Positions 42,475 to 51,377 are shown, counted from the stretch's first letter. The stretch: DNA of 60,705 nucleotides from Ruminococcus flavefaciens (GCA_902760805.1 CACWHY010000014.1:1-60705), one strand, 5' to 3'. A program made the numbers and translations. The notes: a model not told the origin generated them from the sequence alone.

Positions 42475-43220
42475 AAAAACTGATGATCGCAGCGACCCTG
42501 ATCCTGGGAGCGGCCGGTATTTACGCCGGGCTCCGCTATAGGGCTCAGGTCTACCTGCCGAGGAAGTCTCTTCAGCAGGACTATGAAAAGCTGACACAGG
42601 AAGTGTCTAAGATCCGTCCGGAGAGCTTCCAGACAGACAGCGCTCAGGATACCGAGGCCTCTCCCCTTGAGAAGGCGAGGCAGCTAAACGGCGATGTGGT
42701 GGGCTGGATCTATATCCCGGACACAAACATCGACTTCCCGGTGGTGCAGGGCGAGGACAACGACTTCTACCTTCATCACGGTGTTGATAAGGCTGAAAAC
42801 CAGCTGGGCGTGCCCTTTCTTGACTGCCGATGTCAGGGGGATTTCTCCGGCTTCAGCTCGATCGTTTACGGCCATCATTTCTCGGAAATGCGTATGTTCG
42901 CCCAGATCTTTTCCTTCAAGGATAGGGCATTCTTTGACGCCCACAGAACGGGCTATCTTGCCCTTGATGACGGGGTGAGAGAGGTGGAGTTTTTCGCCTA
43001 TCTCAACCTGAGGAGCGATTCGCCGGTGTATGACACCAAGATCATTACCGGCAGCGACAAGGAAAACTATTACCAGACTCTTCTTTCAGAGGCGGTCTTT
43101 GCCGAGGATCTGGACAAGGAGAGCCTTTCGGACAAGCACCTGCTGCTTCTCTCCACCTGCACCTATGAATTTGAGGACGCAAGGGGAGTCCTGGCGGGAG
43201 TGATCCGTGACAAGCAATAA
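42471..43220 (+). CDS. srtB: Class B sortase
   Basis: 249 aa. N-terminal membrane anchor (about 1-20), then the sortase fold with DVVGWIYIPDTNIDFPVVQG, catalytic His in SSIVYGHHFSEMRMF, Cys in LLLLSTCTYEFEDARG and the Arg shortly after (DARG). The spacing is that of class B. Its likely substrate is the PPKTG protein immediately upstream. Last gene of the fibre operon, followed by a terminator. Confidence 0.92.
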   Translation: MKKLMIAATLILGAAGIYAGLRYRAQVYLPRKSLQQDYEKLTQEVSKIRPESFQTDSAQDTEASPLEKARQLNGDVVGWIYIPDTNIDFPVVQGEDNDFYLHHGVDKAENQLGVPFLDCRCQGDFSGFSSIVYGHHFSEMRMFAQIFSFKDRAFFDAHRTGYLALDDGVREVEFFAYLNLRSDSPVYDTKIITGSDKENYYQTLLSEAVFAEDLDKESLSDKHLLLLSTCTYEFEDARGVLAGVIRDKQ

Positions 43221-43258
43221 AAAAACGGCAGTCTGTGCGAAACAGGCTGCCGTTTTTG
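43221..43258. terminator. Bidirectional terminator between fibre operon and GH43 gene
   Basis: AAAACGGCAG / CTGCCGTTTTT arms lie between two convergent genes; poly-T is present on both strands. Confidence 0.8.
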
Positions 43259-43259
43259 T

Positions 43260-45434
43260 TTAGTTCGTGAGGAGCTGCCGCATTGCGATGAGGTCGAATA
43301 CGGTCAGTCTATCGTCGCTGCAAAGGTCTCCGGCCTTCCAGTTGGGGAGGGTGTCGGTCTTTGCCAGGAGGAAACTCTGCATGAGCACCAGGTCTGCGAT
43401 ATTGAGATCACCGTCGTCGTTCACATCGCCCTTTACCTCTGTTGCGGGCTCAAGGATAAATCTCTGGCCGACGCCGTTCCAGTATTCCCACTGGCAGATA
43501 TTTGCGCCGTCGTCCAGGCTGATGTTGTACACGTCAAGGCACCGCACTCCGCCGGAGCTGATCGTCATGAAGGAGTAGGATCCGTCACCGTTGTTCTTTA
43601 GGCGGAACTGCTGAGAGCTGCCGCCTGTGTAGGGCGAAAGGCTCACGTTTGCGCCGTCGTCAGGGGAGTCGTTCTCAACGGTGAGGGCGTTGCCGTTTCC
43701 GTCGGTGATGCTGTAGAGGGCATCGCCGGAGCTGACTATGCTCCAGGTCTGCTTTGCGGACTGGAGGACGTTTCCGCCATTTTCAGCGATATACAGGCCG
43801 CTGTTCACGTTTTTCAGAGCGTACTTCCCCTCGTCGATAGTCACGGGAACTACCATGTCCTCGGCCTGATCGTAGGCAGTTTTCTTGCTGCCCCAAACGC
43901 AGGTGTTGTTGCCGGTTGCGGTGAAGGTCATGCGCTGTGTCTGTGCTGAGGACTCGTCCCCCTGCACCAGAAATGCGCCCTTGTAGGTCGTTCCGCCGAA
44001 GGTGATCGACATATAGGGAGTGCCGTCCTTCATGACCCAATTTCCGGTAACATAGCCGGAAACAGTTCCGTCCTGCCCGAGAGTTATGGTGTGGGGCTTT
44101 TCCACATCGGCGCTCTGCTCGTTTACGAATTTCTGATCTAGAGTGTGGAAAATGAAGTCGTAGTCTCCTGCAACAGCCTGCATAGTGTGGCCGTTTTCTG
44201 AGAGGCGCTCGCCGGAGAACTCGTAGGGCGCAGCTGTTGGCCAGCCGTCCTCGTTCATGATCATCTGGTGGACTCTCACCTCGTGCGCTCCCCAGTTGTC
44301 GTCGAATTTAGTGTGGTAGATGACGTAGAGCCTGCCGTCGTCGTCCATAAGTGCGGAGTTGTGACCCTGAGCCTTGAAGGGCTTGGGATTGCACTCCCAC
44401 TGATAGTTGCTCATAAGGCGCTCGCCGATCGTTCCGCCGATGTTGTCGCCGCCCCGTGGATAGATCGCACTGTTGCCGTTCTGGTCAACGAAGGGGCCGT
44501 CGGGTTTCTCACTGCGGAAAATTCGCATATTATAGCCGCCGTTTGAATTGAAAAAGCCATAGGACATGAACAGATAATAGTAGCCCTTGTCGCTGCCGGG
44601 AGCCTTCATGTACTCGATGTAGGGGCCTTCACCGGAAACGAAATTTCCTCCGGCAGCCTTCTTGCCCATGTAAGCGTCGGAAACGTTGGGGATAGTGTCG
44701 TACTTCACATTGTAGTCACGCAGACCGGTCTTTTCGTCCAGCTCAAGCATATAGATCCCGCCGAACCACGAGCCGTATACTATGTGGAGCTGCCCCTCTT
44801 CATCGTAGAAAACAGCCGGGTCGATGGCATTCGTGCCGTAGGCGGCGTTCCAGGATCCGTTAGTGAGATAGCGGCTGATGTCGGGATTTTTGCCTAAAAC
44901 TCGGGGAACATCGGTGGCGCTGACATTATTCACGGCGTTGTTGGTGAAGCCGGAATAAACGATAGTTCCCTGATAGGAATAAGGGCCCTCCACCTTATCG
45001 GCGGTACACAGCACGATCGAGGAGTTCCACACCTGACCGTTGACGCTGAGGTACATACAGTATTTGCCCATATCCTTGTTGTAGATGATGTCCGGCGCCC
45101 ACATATTTCCGGCCAAATTATAGCCGTCAGTGGTGTTGGACCACTTCTCCGGGATAGCCAGATCAGTGTAGATGTTGTTAAAAAACGTAGTTCTGGTGGA
45201 GCCCAGATGAGAGTTTGCCGCAGAATACCAGTTCTGCAAGTCGGATGAGCTCGCAGCGCCCAAATGCGAGCCGATGATGAAGTATCCGCCGTTCTCCAGC
45301 TTCACAACAGAGGGGTCGTGAACTGAAACACGGGCGAATTCAGCAGCAGCGTTTCCGCCTGGAATGGAAGAGAGGGAACTTCCTGTGATCAGGCAGACTG
45401 AGAGGAGCGCTGACAGCACTTTTTTGATCTTCAT
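43260..45434 (-). CDS. GH43 endo-alpha-1,5-arabinanase with CBM13-like and dockerin domains
   Basis: 724 aa. Signal peptide about 1-30. The GH43 five-bladed propeller spans about 32-350: base Asp in VSVHDPSVVKLENGGYF, pKa-modulating Asp in NMWAPDIIYNKDMGKY, acid Glu probably in FVSGEGPYIEYMKAP. A beta domain (about 400-505) as in extracellular arabinanases follows, then a ricin-type CBM13-like domain (about 510-650; YALKNVNSGLYIAEN, GANICQWEYWNGVGQRF) and a dockerin (about 655-724; GDVNDDGDLNIADLVLMQSF). It cleaves arabinan side chains of pectin outside the cell and docks onto a scaffoldin. GGAGG precedes the ATG. Divergent from the pectate lyase gene. Confidence 0.9.
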   Translation of the reverse strand: MKIKKVLSALLSVCLITGSSLSSIPGGNAAAEFARVSVHDPSVVKLENGGYFIIGSHLGAASSSDLQNWYSAANSHLGSTRTTFFNNIYTDLAIPEKWSNTTDGYNLAGNMWAPDIIYNKDMGKYCMYLSVNGQVWNSSIVLCTADKVEGPYSYQGTIVYSGFTNNAVNNVSATDVPRVLGKNPDISRYLTNGSWNAAYGTNAIDPAVFYDEEGQLHIVYGSWFGGIYMLELDEKTGLRDYNVKYDTIPNVSDAYMGKKAAGGNFVSGEGPYIEYMKAPGSDKGYYYLFMSYGFFNSNGGYNMRIFRSEKPDGPFVDQNGNSAIYPRGGDNIGGTIGERLMSNYQWECNPKPFKAQGHNSALMDDDGRLYVIYHTKFDDNWGAHEVRVHQMIMNEDGWPTAAPYEFSGERLSENGHTMQAVAGDYDFIFHTLDQKFVNEQSADVEKPHTITLGQDGTVSGYVTGNWVMKDGTPYMSITFGGTTYKGAFLVQGDESSAQTQRMTFTATGNNTCVWGSKKTAYDQAEDMVVPVTIDEGKYALKNVNSGLYIAENGGNVLQSAKQTWSIVSSGDALYSITDGNGNALTVENDSPDDGANVSLSPYTGGSSQQFRLKNNGDGSYSFMTISSGGVRCLDVYNISLDDGANICQWEYWNGVGQRFILEPATEVKGDVNDDGDLNIADLVLMQSFLLAKTDTLPNWKAGDLCSDDRLTVFDLIAMRQLLTN

Positions 45435-45456
45435 TGATAGACCTCCTTTTTGATGT

Positions 45457-45475
45457 TGTTAACAATATATTAACA
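45457..45475. promoter_or_regulatory. Palindrome over the GH43 -10 region
   Basis: TGTTAA and TTAACA separated by 7 bp overlap the -10 of the GH43 promoter, in position for a repressor. Confidence 0.4.
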
Positions 45476-45495
45476 GAAAATCAGGAGGCTGTCAA
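45467..45495 (-). promoter_or_regulatory. GH43 gene promoter
   Basis: On the minus strand TTGACA (45490-45495), 17-bp spacer, TAATAT (45467-45472), about 32 nt before the start codon. Confidence 0.7.
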
Positions 45496-45714
45496 TTACA
45501 TTTTGCACTCAAATAGTTGCATTTTGTCTCATAACAGATCAGCGGTCTTCTTTTCCAGGAATTCCGCAGCACGGTGTCCATTTCGCTGATCACTGTGTGG
45601 AGGAGGCATTGCAACAGACCTGAGATGTGTAAAATAGTCTCATTGTTCTGCATGAGTTCGCAATAATGCATAGCCTGGAGGCTCTGTGCAGAAAAATGTT
45701 CACACCAAAATCAA
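45496..45714. other. Divergent intergenic core between GH43 and PL1 genes
   Basis: About 220 bp of AT-rich sequence between two divergent promoters. No gene or RNA recognised. Confidence 0.5.
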
Positions 45715-45744
45715 TTGACAGTTTGTTCATAATCGTGATATACT
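45715..45744 (+). promoter_or_regulatory. Pectate lyase gene promoter
   Basis: TTGACA (45715-45720), 18-bp spacer, TATACT (45739-45744). The small palindrome AACGTCCGTT follows at 45758-45767. Confidence 0.7.
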
Positions 45745-45790
45745 TTTTATATAAACTAACGTCCGTTCATTATATTTTGGAGGTTTTGCA

Positions 45791-48622
45791 ATGAAAAGAT
45801 CAACTCTTATCAGGAGAGCCCTGCTTATCTCGTTGACCATGCTGGCAGCCTGGCTCCTCCCAATGTTCGGCGGGATATCGCTGGACGCTTCGGCGGTCTC
45901 CACCGACTATCCGCCCCAGCTCATGAACATCGCCACCAAGGACAGCTCCAAGGTGCTCACCGAAAACGGCACCACGGACGGATCTTCCCTCTCAGTGAAG
46001 GCTCTGGGCAGCGACCTCTCCTGCTCATGGAGATTTGACCGTGTGGGAGCTGACTCCAAGGGCACCTTCTTCAAGCTGGTCAACGCTCAGTCAGGAAGGC
46101 TCCTGACCCCCAAGGGCTACAGCGCCACTTCCGGCAACTCAGTCATCATGTACGGAAGCGAGTCCGACAAGACCCAGCACTGGTATGTTGTTCCCGTGAA
46201 GCAGGATCACCTTGGCAACGATCTTTACTACAAGATCGTGAACTACTCCGACACGGATCTTGCTCTTACTCAGGGCAGCAGCGGGATGACCCTCTCCGCC
46301 TACACAGGCGCCGACAGCCAGCTCTGGCTGCTCAATGCTGACGGGCTCCAGGGATTCGCAGGATATTGCTCCGACGACACCACAGGCCAGATCAAGGCTG
46401 CGGACATCGGCGGTCTCTTCGGCGAGATAGTGGAGGTCACCACCTTCGACGACCTGAAGAAGTATGCGACCTCTGACACTCCTTACACCATCGTAGTTAC
46501 AAAAAATCTCAGCGTAACAGACCTCAACCTTAACGGTGAGCGCTATATGTGTCAGGCAGGCCGTATCTACGTCCACAACAACAAGACCATCATCGGCAGC
46601 TACAACGCCCACACTCTGTTCAACGTGCAGTTCTGCACCTCCTCCAAGAGCGGCACAGGCAACAACATCATCATCAAGAATTTCGAGAGTCAGCACGATG
46701 CTGAGTCCAACAACAACGACTCGATCCAGTTCTATTTCGGCTCAGGAAAGAATATCTGGGCCGACCACATCACCTTCACCGGCCACAGCAACTACGGCTA
46801 CGCTCCCAAGACTGGCAAGGTGGACGAGGACAAGTTCATGGCGGTCTGCTACGATGCGGACTACGCCACAGTTTCCGACTGTTCCTTCGGCGCCCACAAA
46901 TACGGCGTGCTGCTGGGCTATCCTGCTGACGACGCCAACACCAAGAGCAAGTATGACAACTTCCCCAGAATGTCGCTGATCTCCAACAAATTCAACGACA
47001 CCAACACAAGAGGTCCCGGACTTATGCGCTGGGGATACTTCCACTCACTGAACAACTACGTCAACAAGTTCAGTATGGCCTACACAGTCATCTCAAACTG
47101 CAAGATCTTCGCTGAGAACTGCGTTTACGAAAACGGCGGAAACGTTATCTGCGACTGGGATCAGATGACCTACGTCGGCTATTATTCCGAGACAGGCTCC
47201 ACATTCTCAAACTGCAACAGAACTAAGCAGGGCGGCGACTCCAACAGCACCGCACAGGCCTGCCCATGGAGACCTGCCTCCAACTACAGCTACACCTCAC
47301 TGACTGCCGCAAACGCCAAGACCTACTGCAACAGCTACAGCGGCTGCCAGTCCTCTAAGGACAACATGATGTATCTGCGCTTTGCCAAGAAGGGCGTGCC
47401 CAGCTGTGCCTATACTGAGGCTCCCAGCGGACCTTCCGCAGCTTCATTTGCAGAGGGCGCTGCATTCCGATTCAAGAACGTGAATTCCGGCCTGTATATG
47501 CAGGTGGCAGGCGCTTCTGCCGAAAACAATGCCAATATCCAGCAGTGGGGCAGTGACGGCACCTCCGTACACGACATCTGGAAGCTCTACAGCGCCGGCG
47601 ACGGCTATTACTACATCGCCTCCTGCGTGGGCGACGGCGGCACTTATGTCCTGGACGTTGCCGGAAGAAAGACCGACAACGGCACGAATATCGACCTTTA
47701 TCAGTACAACGGCGGCACCAATCAGCAGTTCATGTTCACTCCCAACAGCGATGGCAGCTACAAGATCCGCACCCGTGTGACCGGCGAGGGCTCAGCTGTT
47801 GAGGTAGCAGACGGCTCAGCAGCCTCCGGCGCCAATGTTCAGCAGTGGGAGATCAACGGCGCAAACTGCCAGGACTGGATCCTTGAGGCAGTCACCGATC
47901 CCGGCACTTCTATGGACACCTCCGTGATCTACACCTTCGAGAACGTGAATTCCGGCCTTGTTATGGACATCGTCAACGGCTCCATGACCGCCGGCACCAA
48001 TGTTCAGCAGTGGGGCGCAAACGGCTTTGACTGCCAGAAGTGGACTCTCCGTGCGTTCGGCTCAGGCAATTACTACTGGATCCGCTCGCTGGCCGACGAG
48101 GGCTTCGCTCTGAAGGCTGAGAGCAGCGCAAATGGCGGAAACATCGACATTGCGGAGTATTCCTCCAAGGACAGCGCAGAGCTCTTCCGCTTTACGAAAA
48201 ACCTTGACGGCTCCTACAGCATCGTTTCCCACGCATCAAAGGATGCTTGTCTGGTGGAAGTCGCAAACGCTTCCGCTGACAGTGGCGCAAACGTTCAGCA
48301 GTACGAGCCTACTGATCACGCCTGCCAGAAGTGGAACTTGATCACCGAGACCACAACTGCAACTACCACCACAACTACAACGACTACAACAACGACCACA
48401 ACAGCTCCCGTGACAACAACTGTTCCGGCGCCTGTACAGGGCGATGTGAACACAGACGGCGGCTTCGACCTGAACGACCTGGTGCTGATCCAGCGCTGGC
48501 TGCTGAAGGATCCTTTGGCTGAGCTGGAGGACTGGAAGGCCGCAGATCTTGACGGCAACGGCAAGCTGAACGTATTCGACCTGATCCTCATTCGACAGCT
48601 CTACCTGGAGCGCAGAGGCTGA
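45791..48622 (+). CDS. PL1 pectate lyase with ricin-type and dockerin domains
   Basis: 943 aa. Signal peptide about 1-36. An N-terminal ricin-type domain (about 40-185) precedes a PL1 beta-helix (about 195-540) with ADHITFTGHSNYGYA, DEDKFMAVCYDADYATVSDC and the catalytic-Arg region RGPGLMRWGYFHSLNNYV. Two CBM13-like domains follow (about 555-710 and 715-860; FKNVNSGLYMQVAG, FENVNSGLVMDIVNG; repeated ANVQQW motifs). Then come a poly-Thr linker (about 863-885) and a dockerin (about 888-943; GDVNTDGGFDLNDLVLIQRW, DLDGNGKLNVFDLILIRQLY). It cleaves polygalacturonate by beta-elimination outside the cell. GGAGG lies 10 nt before the ATG. Confidence 0.92.
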   Translation: MKRSTLIRRALLISLTMLAAWLLPMFGGISLDASAVSTDYPPQLMNIATKDSSKVLTENGTTDGSSLSVKALGSDLSCSWRFDRVGADSKGTFFKLVNAQSGRLLTPKGYSATSGNSVIMYGSESDKTQHWYVVPVKQDHLGNDLYYKIVNYSDTDLALTQGSSGMTLSAYTGADSQLWLLNADGLQGFAGYCSDDTTGQIKAADIGGLFGEIVEVTTFDDLKKYATSDTPYTIVVTKNLSVTDLNLNGERYMCQAGRIYVHNNKTIIGSYNAHTLFNVQFCTSSKSGTGNNIIIKNFESQHDAESNNNDSIQFYFGSGKNIWADHITFTGHSNYGYAPKTGKVDEDKFMAVCYDADYATVSDCSFGAHKYGVLLGYPADDANTKSKYDNFPRMSLISNKFNDTNTRGPGLMRWGYFHSLNNYVNKFSMAYTVISNCKIFAENCVYENGGNVICDWDQMTYVGYYSETGSTFSNCNRTKQGGDSNSTAQACPWRPASNYSYTSLTAANAKTYCNSYSGCQSSKDNMMYLRFAKKGVPSCAYTEAPSGPSAASFAEGAAFRFKNVNSGLYMQVAGASAENNANIQQWGSDGTSVHDIWKLYSAGDGYYYIASCVGDGGTYVLDVAGRKTDNGTNIDLYQYNGGTNQQFMFTPNSDGSYKIRTRVTGEGSAVEVADGSAASGANVQQWEINGANCQDWILEAVTDPGTSMDTSVIYTFENVNSGLVMDIVNGSMTAGTNVQQWGANGFDCQKWTLRAFGSGNYYWIRSLADEGFALKAESSANGGNIDIAEYSSKDSAELFRFTKNLDGSYSIVSHASKDACLVEVANASADSGANVQQYEPTDHACQKWNLITETTTATTTTTTTTTTTTTTAPVTTTVPAPVQGDVNTDGGFDLNDLVLIQRWLLKDPLAELEDWKAADLDGNGKLNVFDLILIRQLYLERRG

Positions 48623-48651
48623 TCTACGACATCTTCATTTCTCAATAACTG

Positions 48652-48683
48652 GCAAAGGGCGACCAAATTTGGCCGCCCTTTGC
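48652..48683. terminator. Hairpin between PL1 and ANTAR genes
   Basis: A 10-bp perfect stem (GCAAAGGGCG / CGCCCTTTGC). T-runs are weak, so termination efficiency is uncertain; it serves two convergent genes. Confidence 0.55.
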
Positions 48684-49256
48684 TTATCTTTCGTATGTTG
48701 CAAGGATCCGCATGGCCACTTCACGCCGGGTCTGGCGGGTGTTCATGGCCTGCTTTTCGATGTATCGGTGAGCCTGGGGCTCGGTGAATTTCAGGTACTG
48801 CATCAGCGTGGACTTGGCACGGTTGATAAGCCTCATCTCGTCAATCTTGGTGAGGATCTCGTCGTTCTCCTTTTTCAGTCCCATCATTCGGCTCCGGCTT
48901 GCGCAGACCACACGGACCGTTCTGCTGAGGACTGACCTGCTCAGAGGCCGGGAGATCACGGTGACGCCGGAGTCAGACACCTTGTCCGCAACGTCGTCGG
49001 CGATGTCACTTCCGCAGATAAGTATCAGCCCGGCAGAGGTCACCTCCGCTGCCAGCTCAGCCAGCTCCTGGCCGAATTCGTCGGAAAGGGGAGCGTTTAT
49101 GACGATGAGCTCCGGCTCAGTGTCACGGCCGATGATACGGCGTGCCTCGCTGCCGGAAGCTGCGTGGGCGGTCTTGGAGAAGCCCTCTCCGGCCAGCACC
49201 TGTCCGATCAGCTCACAGGTCTCGCCGGCCGGTGAGACGATAAGTGCTCTGTTCAT
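48684..49256 (-). CDS. ANTAR-domain regulator with degenerate receiver
   Basis: 190 aa. Residues about 1-120 look like a receiver domain, but the acidic pocket is absent (RALIVSPAG) and the phospho-acceptor position reads LIVINAPLSDE, with Asn for Asp. After a coiled-coil (about 125-145), residues about 140-190 form an ANTAR RNA-binding domain with INRAKSTLMQYLKFTEPQAH and the terminal REVAMRILA helix. ANTAR proteins bind paired hexaloop hairpins and prevent transcription termination, often in nitrogen genes. It follows the glutamine-synthetase-like gene by 16 nt. Control without phosphorylation, perhaps by contact with that protein, is inference. Confidence 0.85.
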   Translation of the reverse strand: MNRALIVSPAGETCELIGQVLAGEGFSKTAHAASGSEARRIIGRDTEPELIVINAPLSDEFGQELAELAAEVTSAGLILICGSDIADDVADKVSDSGVTVISRPLSRSVLSRTVRVVCASRSRMMGLKKENDEILTKIDEMRLINRAKSTLMQYLKFTEPQAHRYIEKQAMNTRQTRREVAMRILATYER

Positions 49257-49272
49257 ACTTGATCACGCTCCA

Positions 49273-50571
49273 TCAGGTGGATTTGAAATAGGTCTCTTCC
49301 TCGAAAAGCTCCTTGTCGGGAGCCGCATCATAGCCGGAAAGCTCCTCATCGACTCTGGCGAAGAAGCTCTTGCGGATCTCCTCCGGGAGCACCTGACAGA
49401 CGAAGCTGCTGCTGCGGGCAAGGTCAGAGGCTTCCTTTAAAGAAGAGGGCAGGGGAGCGAACTCAGCGCCGCTGGAGCCCTTCTGCTTTCTGGTGCCGTC
49501 AAGGAGCGAGCAGTCGCCGCTGCGGATGCCCTCCATGCCTGCGGCAAGGATCAGCTTGAAGGCCACATAGGGGTTGCAGCAGGCGTCTGCGGAACGGATC
49601 TCGATGCGTGGAGCTCCGCCGGAGACCATGGGGATGCGGATGAGCTGGCCTCTGTTCTCGAAGGACCAGTTGACGTATCTTGGGGCAAATCCCTTGCCAA
49701 GGCGCTTATAGGAATTTGTGGTGGAATTGAGGAATGCAGTCATTTCCGGGATCCTTCTGAGGACGCCGGAGATGAAGCACTTGCCCTCGAAGGACATCTC
49801 CTCCTGAGAGGAGCCGAAGATGAACTCGCCGTTTTTCTTCACGCTCAGGGAGATATTCAGGGCGCTGCCGTGCTCGCCGGAAAGGGGCAGCGGCATGAAC
49901 GAGGCAAAAAGGCCGTTCTGTGCAGCGATGGACTTTACCACGGTCTTGTAGTGTACCATGTCGTCGGCAGCCGTCACGGGCTCGTTTTCCCGGAACTCGA
50001 TCTCGTTCTGGCCGGGGCCGTGCTTGTGGCAGGAGCTCTTGGGGCTCAGTCCCATTTCCTCCAGTGAAAGGCAGATCTCACGGCGAGGATTCTCACACTT
50101 GTCCAAGGGAGCAACGTCAAGGTAGCTGCCGTGGTCGTGAGGGATCTTGGTAGGAGCTCCCTCAGCATCCAGCTCGAAGAGGTAGAACTCGCATTTTGTG
50201 CCCATTTTGCAGGAAAATCCGTCCAGCCGCAGGGAGTTGATGTACTCGGTCAGGTCGCTTCGCATATCGCCGGAATAGTCCGAGCCGTCGGGGTTTTTCA
50301 GCGAGCAGAAGAAGCGGACCACTCGTCCGGACTTTGGCCGCCAAGGGAGCACGGAGAGGGTGGAAATATCCGGAACAAGGAGCAGGTCTGAGCAGTCCTC
50401 TCCGAAATAAGAGGCATCGAAGGGGATGCCGCTGGTGAAGGCGTGCTCCAGCTCGTTGGGCATAATTGCGATGTTTTTGAGGCTGCCCGACACGTCGCAG
50501 AAGGTCAGGCGGATAAATTTAACGTCGTTTTCCTCGACGAAATGCAGGATCTCTTTAGGTGAAAAGCTCAT
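49273..50571 (-). CDS. Glutamine-synthetase-like protein lacking key active-site residues
   Basis: 432 aa, type I GS fold throughout: N-terminal beta-grasp (EENDVKFIRLTFCDVSGSLK) and catalytic domain. Against clostridial GlnA the usual GPECEFFLFE reads GTKCEFYLFE (the Glu129 position is Lys), HHEVAEGQNE reads CHKHGPGQNE (Glu212 is Lys), GSGMHVNMSL reads GSALNISLSV (His269 is Asn), and the flap PGYEAP reads KGFAP (Glu327 is missing). Glu131, Glu220 and Glu357 (RIEIRSAD) equivalents remain. Salmonella GS numbering is used from memory. It is probably not a normal glutamine synthetase. The ATG at 50571 follows GGAGG. It is transcribed with the ANTAR gene, suggesting a regulatory role. Confidence 0.82.
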   Translation of the reverse strand: MSFSPKEILHFVEENDVKFIRLTFCDVSGSLKNIAIMPNELEHAFTSGIPFDASYFGEDCSDLLLVPDISTLSVLPWRPKSGRVVRFFCSLKNPDGSDYSGDMRSDLTEYINSLRLDGFSCKMGTKCEFYLFELDAEGAPTKIPHDHGSYLDVAPLDKCENPRREICLSLEEMGLSPKSSCHKHGPGQNEIEFRENEPVTAADDMVHYKTVVKSIAAQNGLFASFMPLPLSGEHGSALNISLSVKKNGEFIFGSSQEEMSFEGKCFISGVLRRIPEMTAFLNSTTNSYKRLGKGFAPRYVNWSFENRGQLIRIPMVSGGAPRIEIRSADACCNPYVAFKLILAAGMEGIRSGDCSLLDGTRKQKGSSGAEFAPLPSSLKEASDLARSSSFVCQVLPEEIRKSFFARVDEELSGYDAAPDKELFEEETYFKST

Positions 50572-50603
50572 GGAAAGGACCTCCGTAATAACTCTATCAA
50601 GAT

Positions 50604-50632
50604 AGTATAACACATTTTTGCGGAAAATGCAA
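50604..50632 (-). promoter_or_regulatory. Promoter of the GS-like/ANTAR operon
   Basis: On the minus strand TTGCAT (50627-50632), 17-bp spacer, TATACT (50604-50609). Confidence 0.55.
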
Positions 50633-50639
50633 TAGCCTG

Positions 50640-51300
50640 CAACGATCTGTAGGGGAGGCCGCCCTCGGCCTCCCGGAAATATCGGCTCCATGCCCGATTC
50701 ATTGTAGGGGCGGATATTATCCGCTCGTCACCACGAATCAAAAACGTAGGGGCAAACATTGTCCGCCAGGCCGCCACGGACAAAAAACGTAGGGGGCGAT
50801 GCCCACATCGCCCCACCAATATCGTTGCCGCAACGATATTCAAAAGGCAGGGACGTCGAGGACGCCGTCCCCTACGATCTGTTCCGGCAGATGTTGTCGG
50901 ATCGGTCGGGAGGCCGAGGGCGGCCTCCCCTACATTGCGTTGATCGGTACGTTTTGCGGAAGGCACGGGCGGATAATATCCGCCCCTACATTTTCGCATA
51001 TGTTGTCCTAAAGGCCGGGACGTCGAGGACGCCGTCCCCTACGATCTGTTCCGGCAGATGTTGTCGAATCGGTCGGGAGGCCGAGGGCGGCTTCCCCAAC
51101 ATTGCGTTGATCGGTACGTTTTGGGGAAGGCACGGGCGGATAATATCCGCCCCTACATTTTCGCTGTCCTAAAGGCCGGGACGTCGAGGACGCCGCTCCT
51201 ACGATCTGTTCAGGCAGATGTTGCCGGATCGGTCGGGAGGCCGAGGGCGGCCGCCCCTACATTGCGTTGATCGGTACGTTTACGCATACGCCGTCCAAAC
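50640..51300. repeat. Palindrome-rich tandem repeat block
   Basis: Noncoding GC-rich sequence. A unit of about 161-167 bp starts at 50850, 51017 and 51178. Each unit holds a GGGACGTCGAGGACGCCGTCCC-like palindrome and GGGAGGCCGAGGGCGGCCTCCC-like palindrome; the first two also carry GGGCGGATAATATCCGCCC, absent from the third. The left part (50648-50820) has the same palindromes in the opposite orientation (GTAGGGGCGGATATTATCCG) plus other variants. Related copies lie at 60465-60532. The pattern is that of REP/MITE-like repeats in related genomes. Open frames here are not genes. Confidence 0.8.
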
Positions 51301-51338
51301 GGATCTGTTAGACATGGTTACCTTTTTTTCGCTGCCTA

Positions 51339-51367
51339 TTGACAAGCCGGCTCGAATGGTGTATAAT
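51339..51367 (+). promoter_or_regulatory. metK promoter
   Basis: TTGACA (51339-51344), 17-bp spacer, TATAAT (51362-51367), a perfect sigma-A match 10 nt before the S-box. Confidence 0.85.
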
Positions 51368-51377
51368 AAGACCATAC

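Noticed and set aside
50640-51300. CRISPR array
   Set aside because: Repeats are long tandem units of about 161-167 bp with internal palindromes and no unique spacers, and no cas gene is present.
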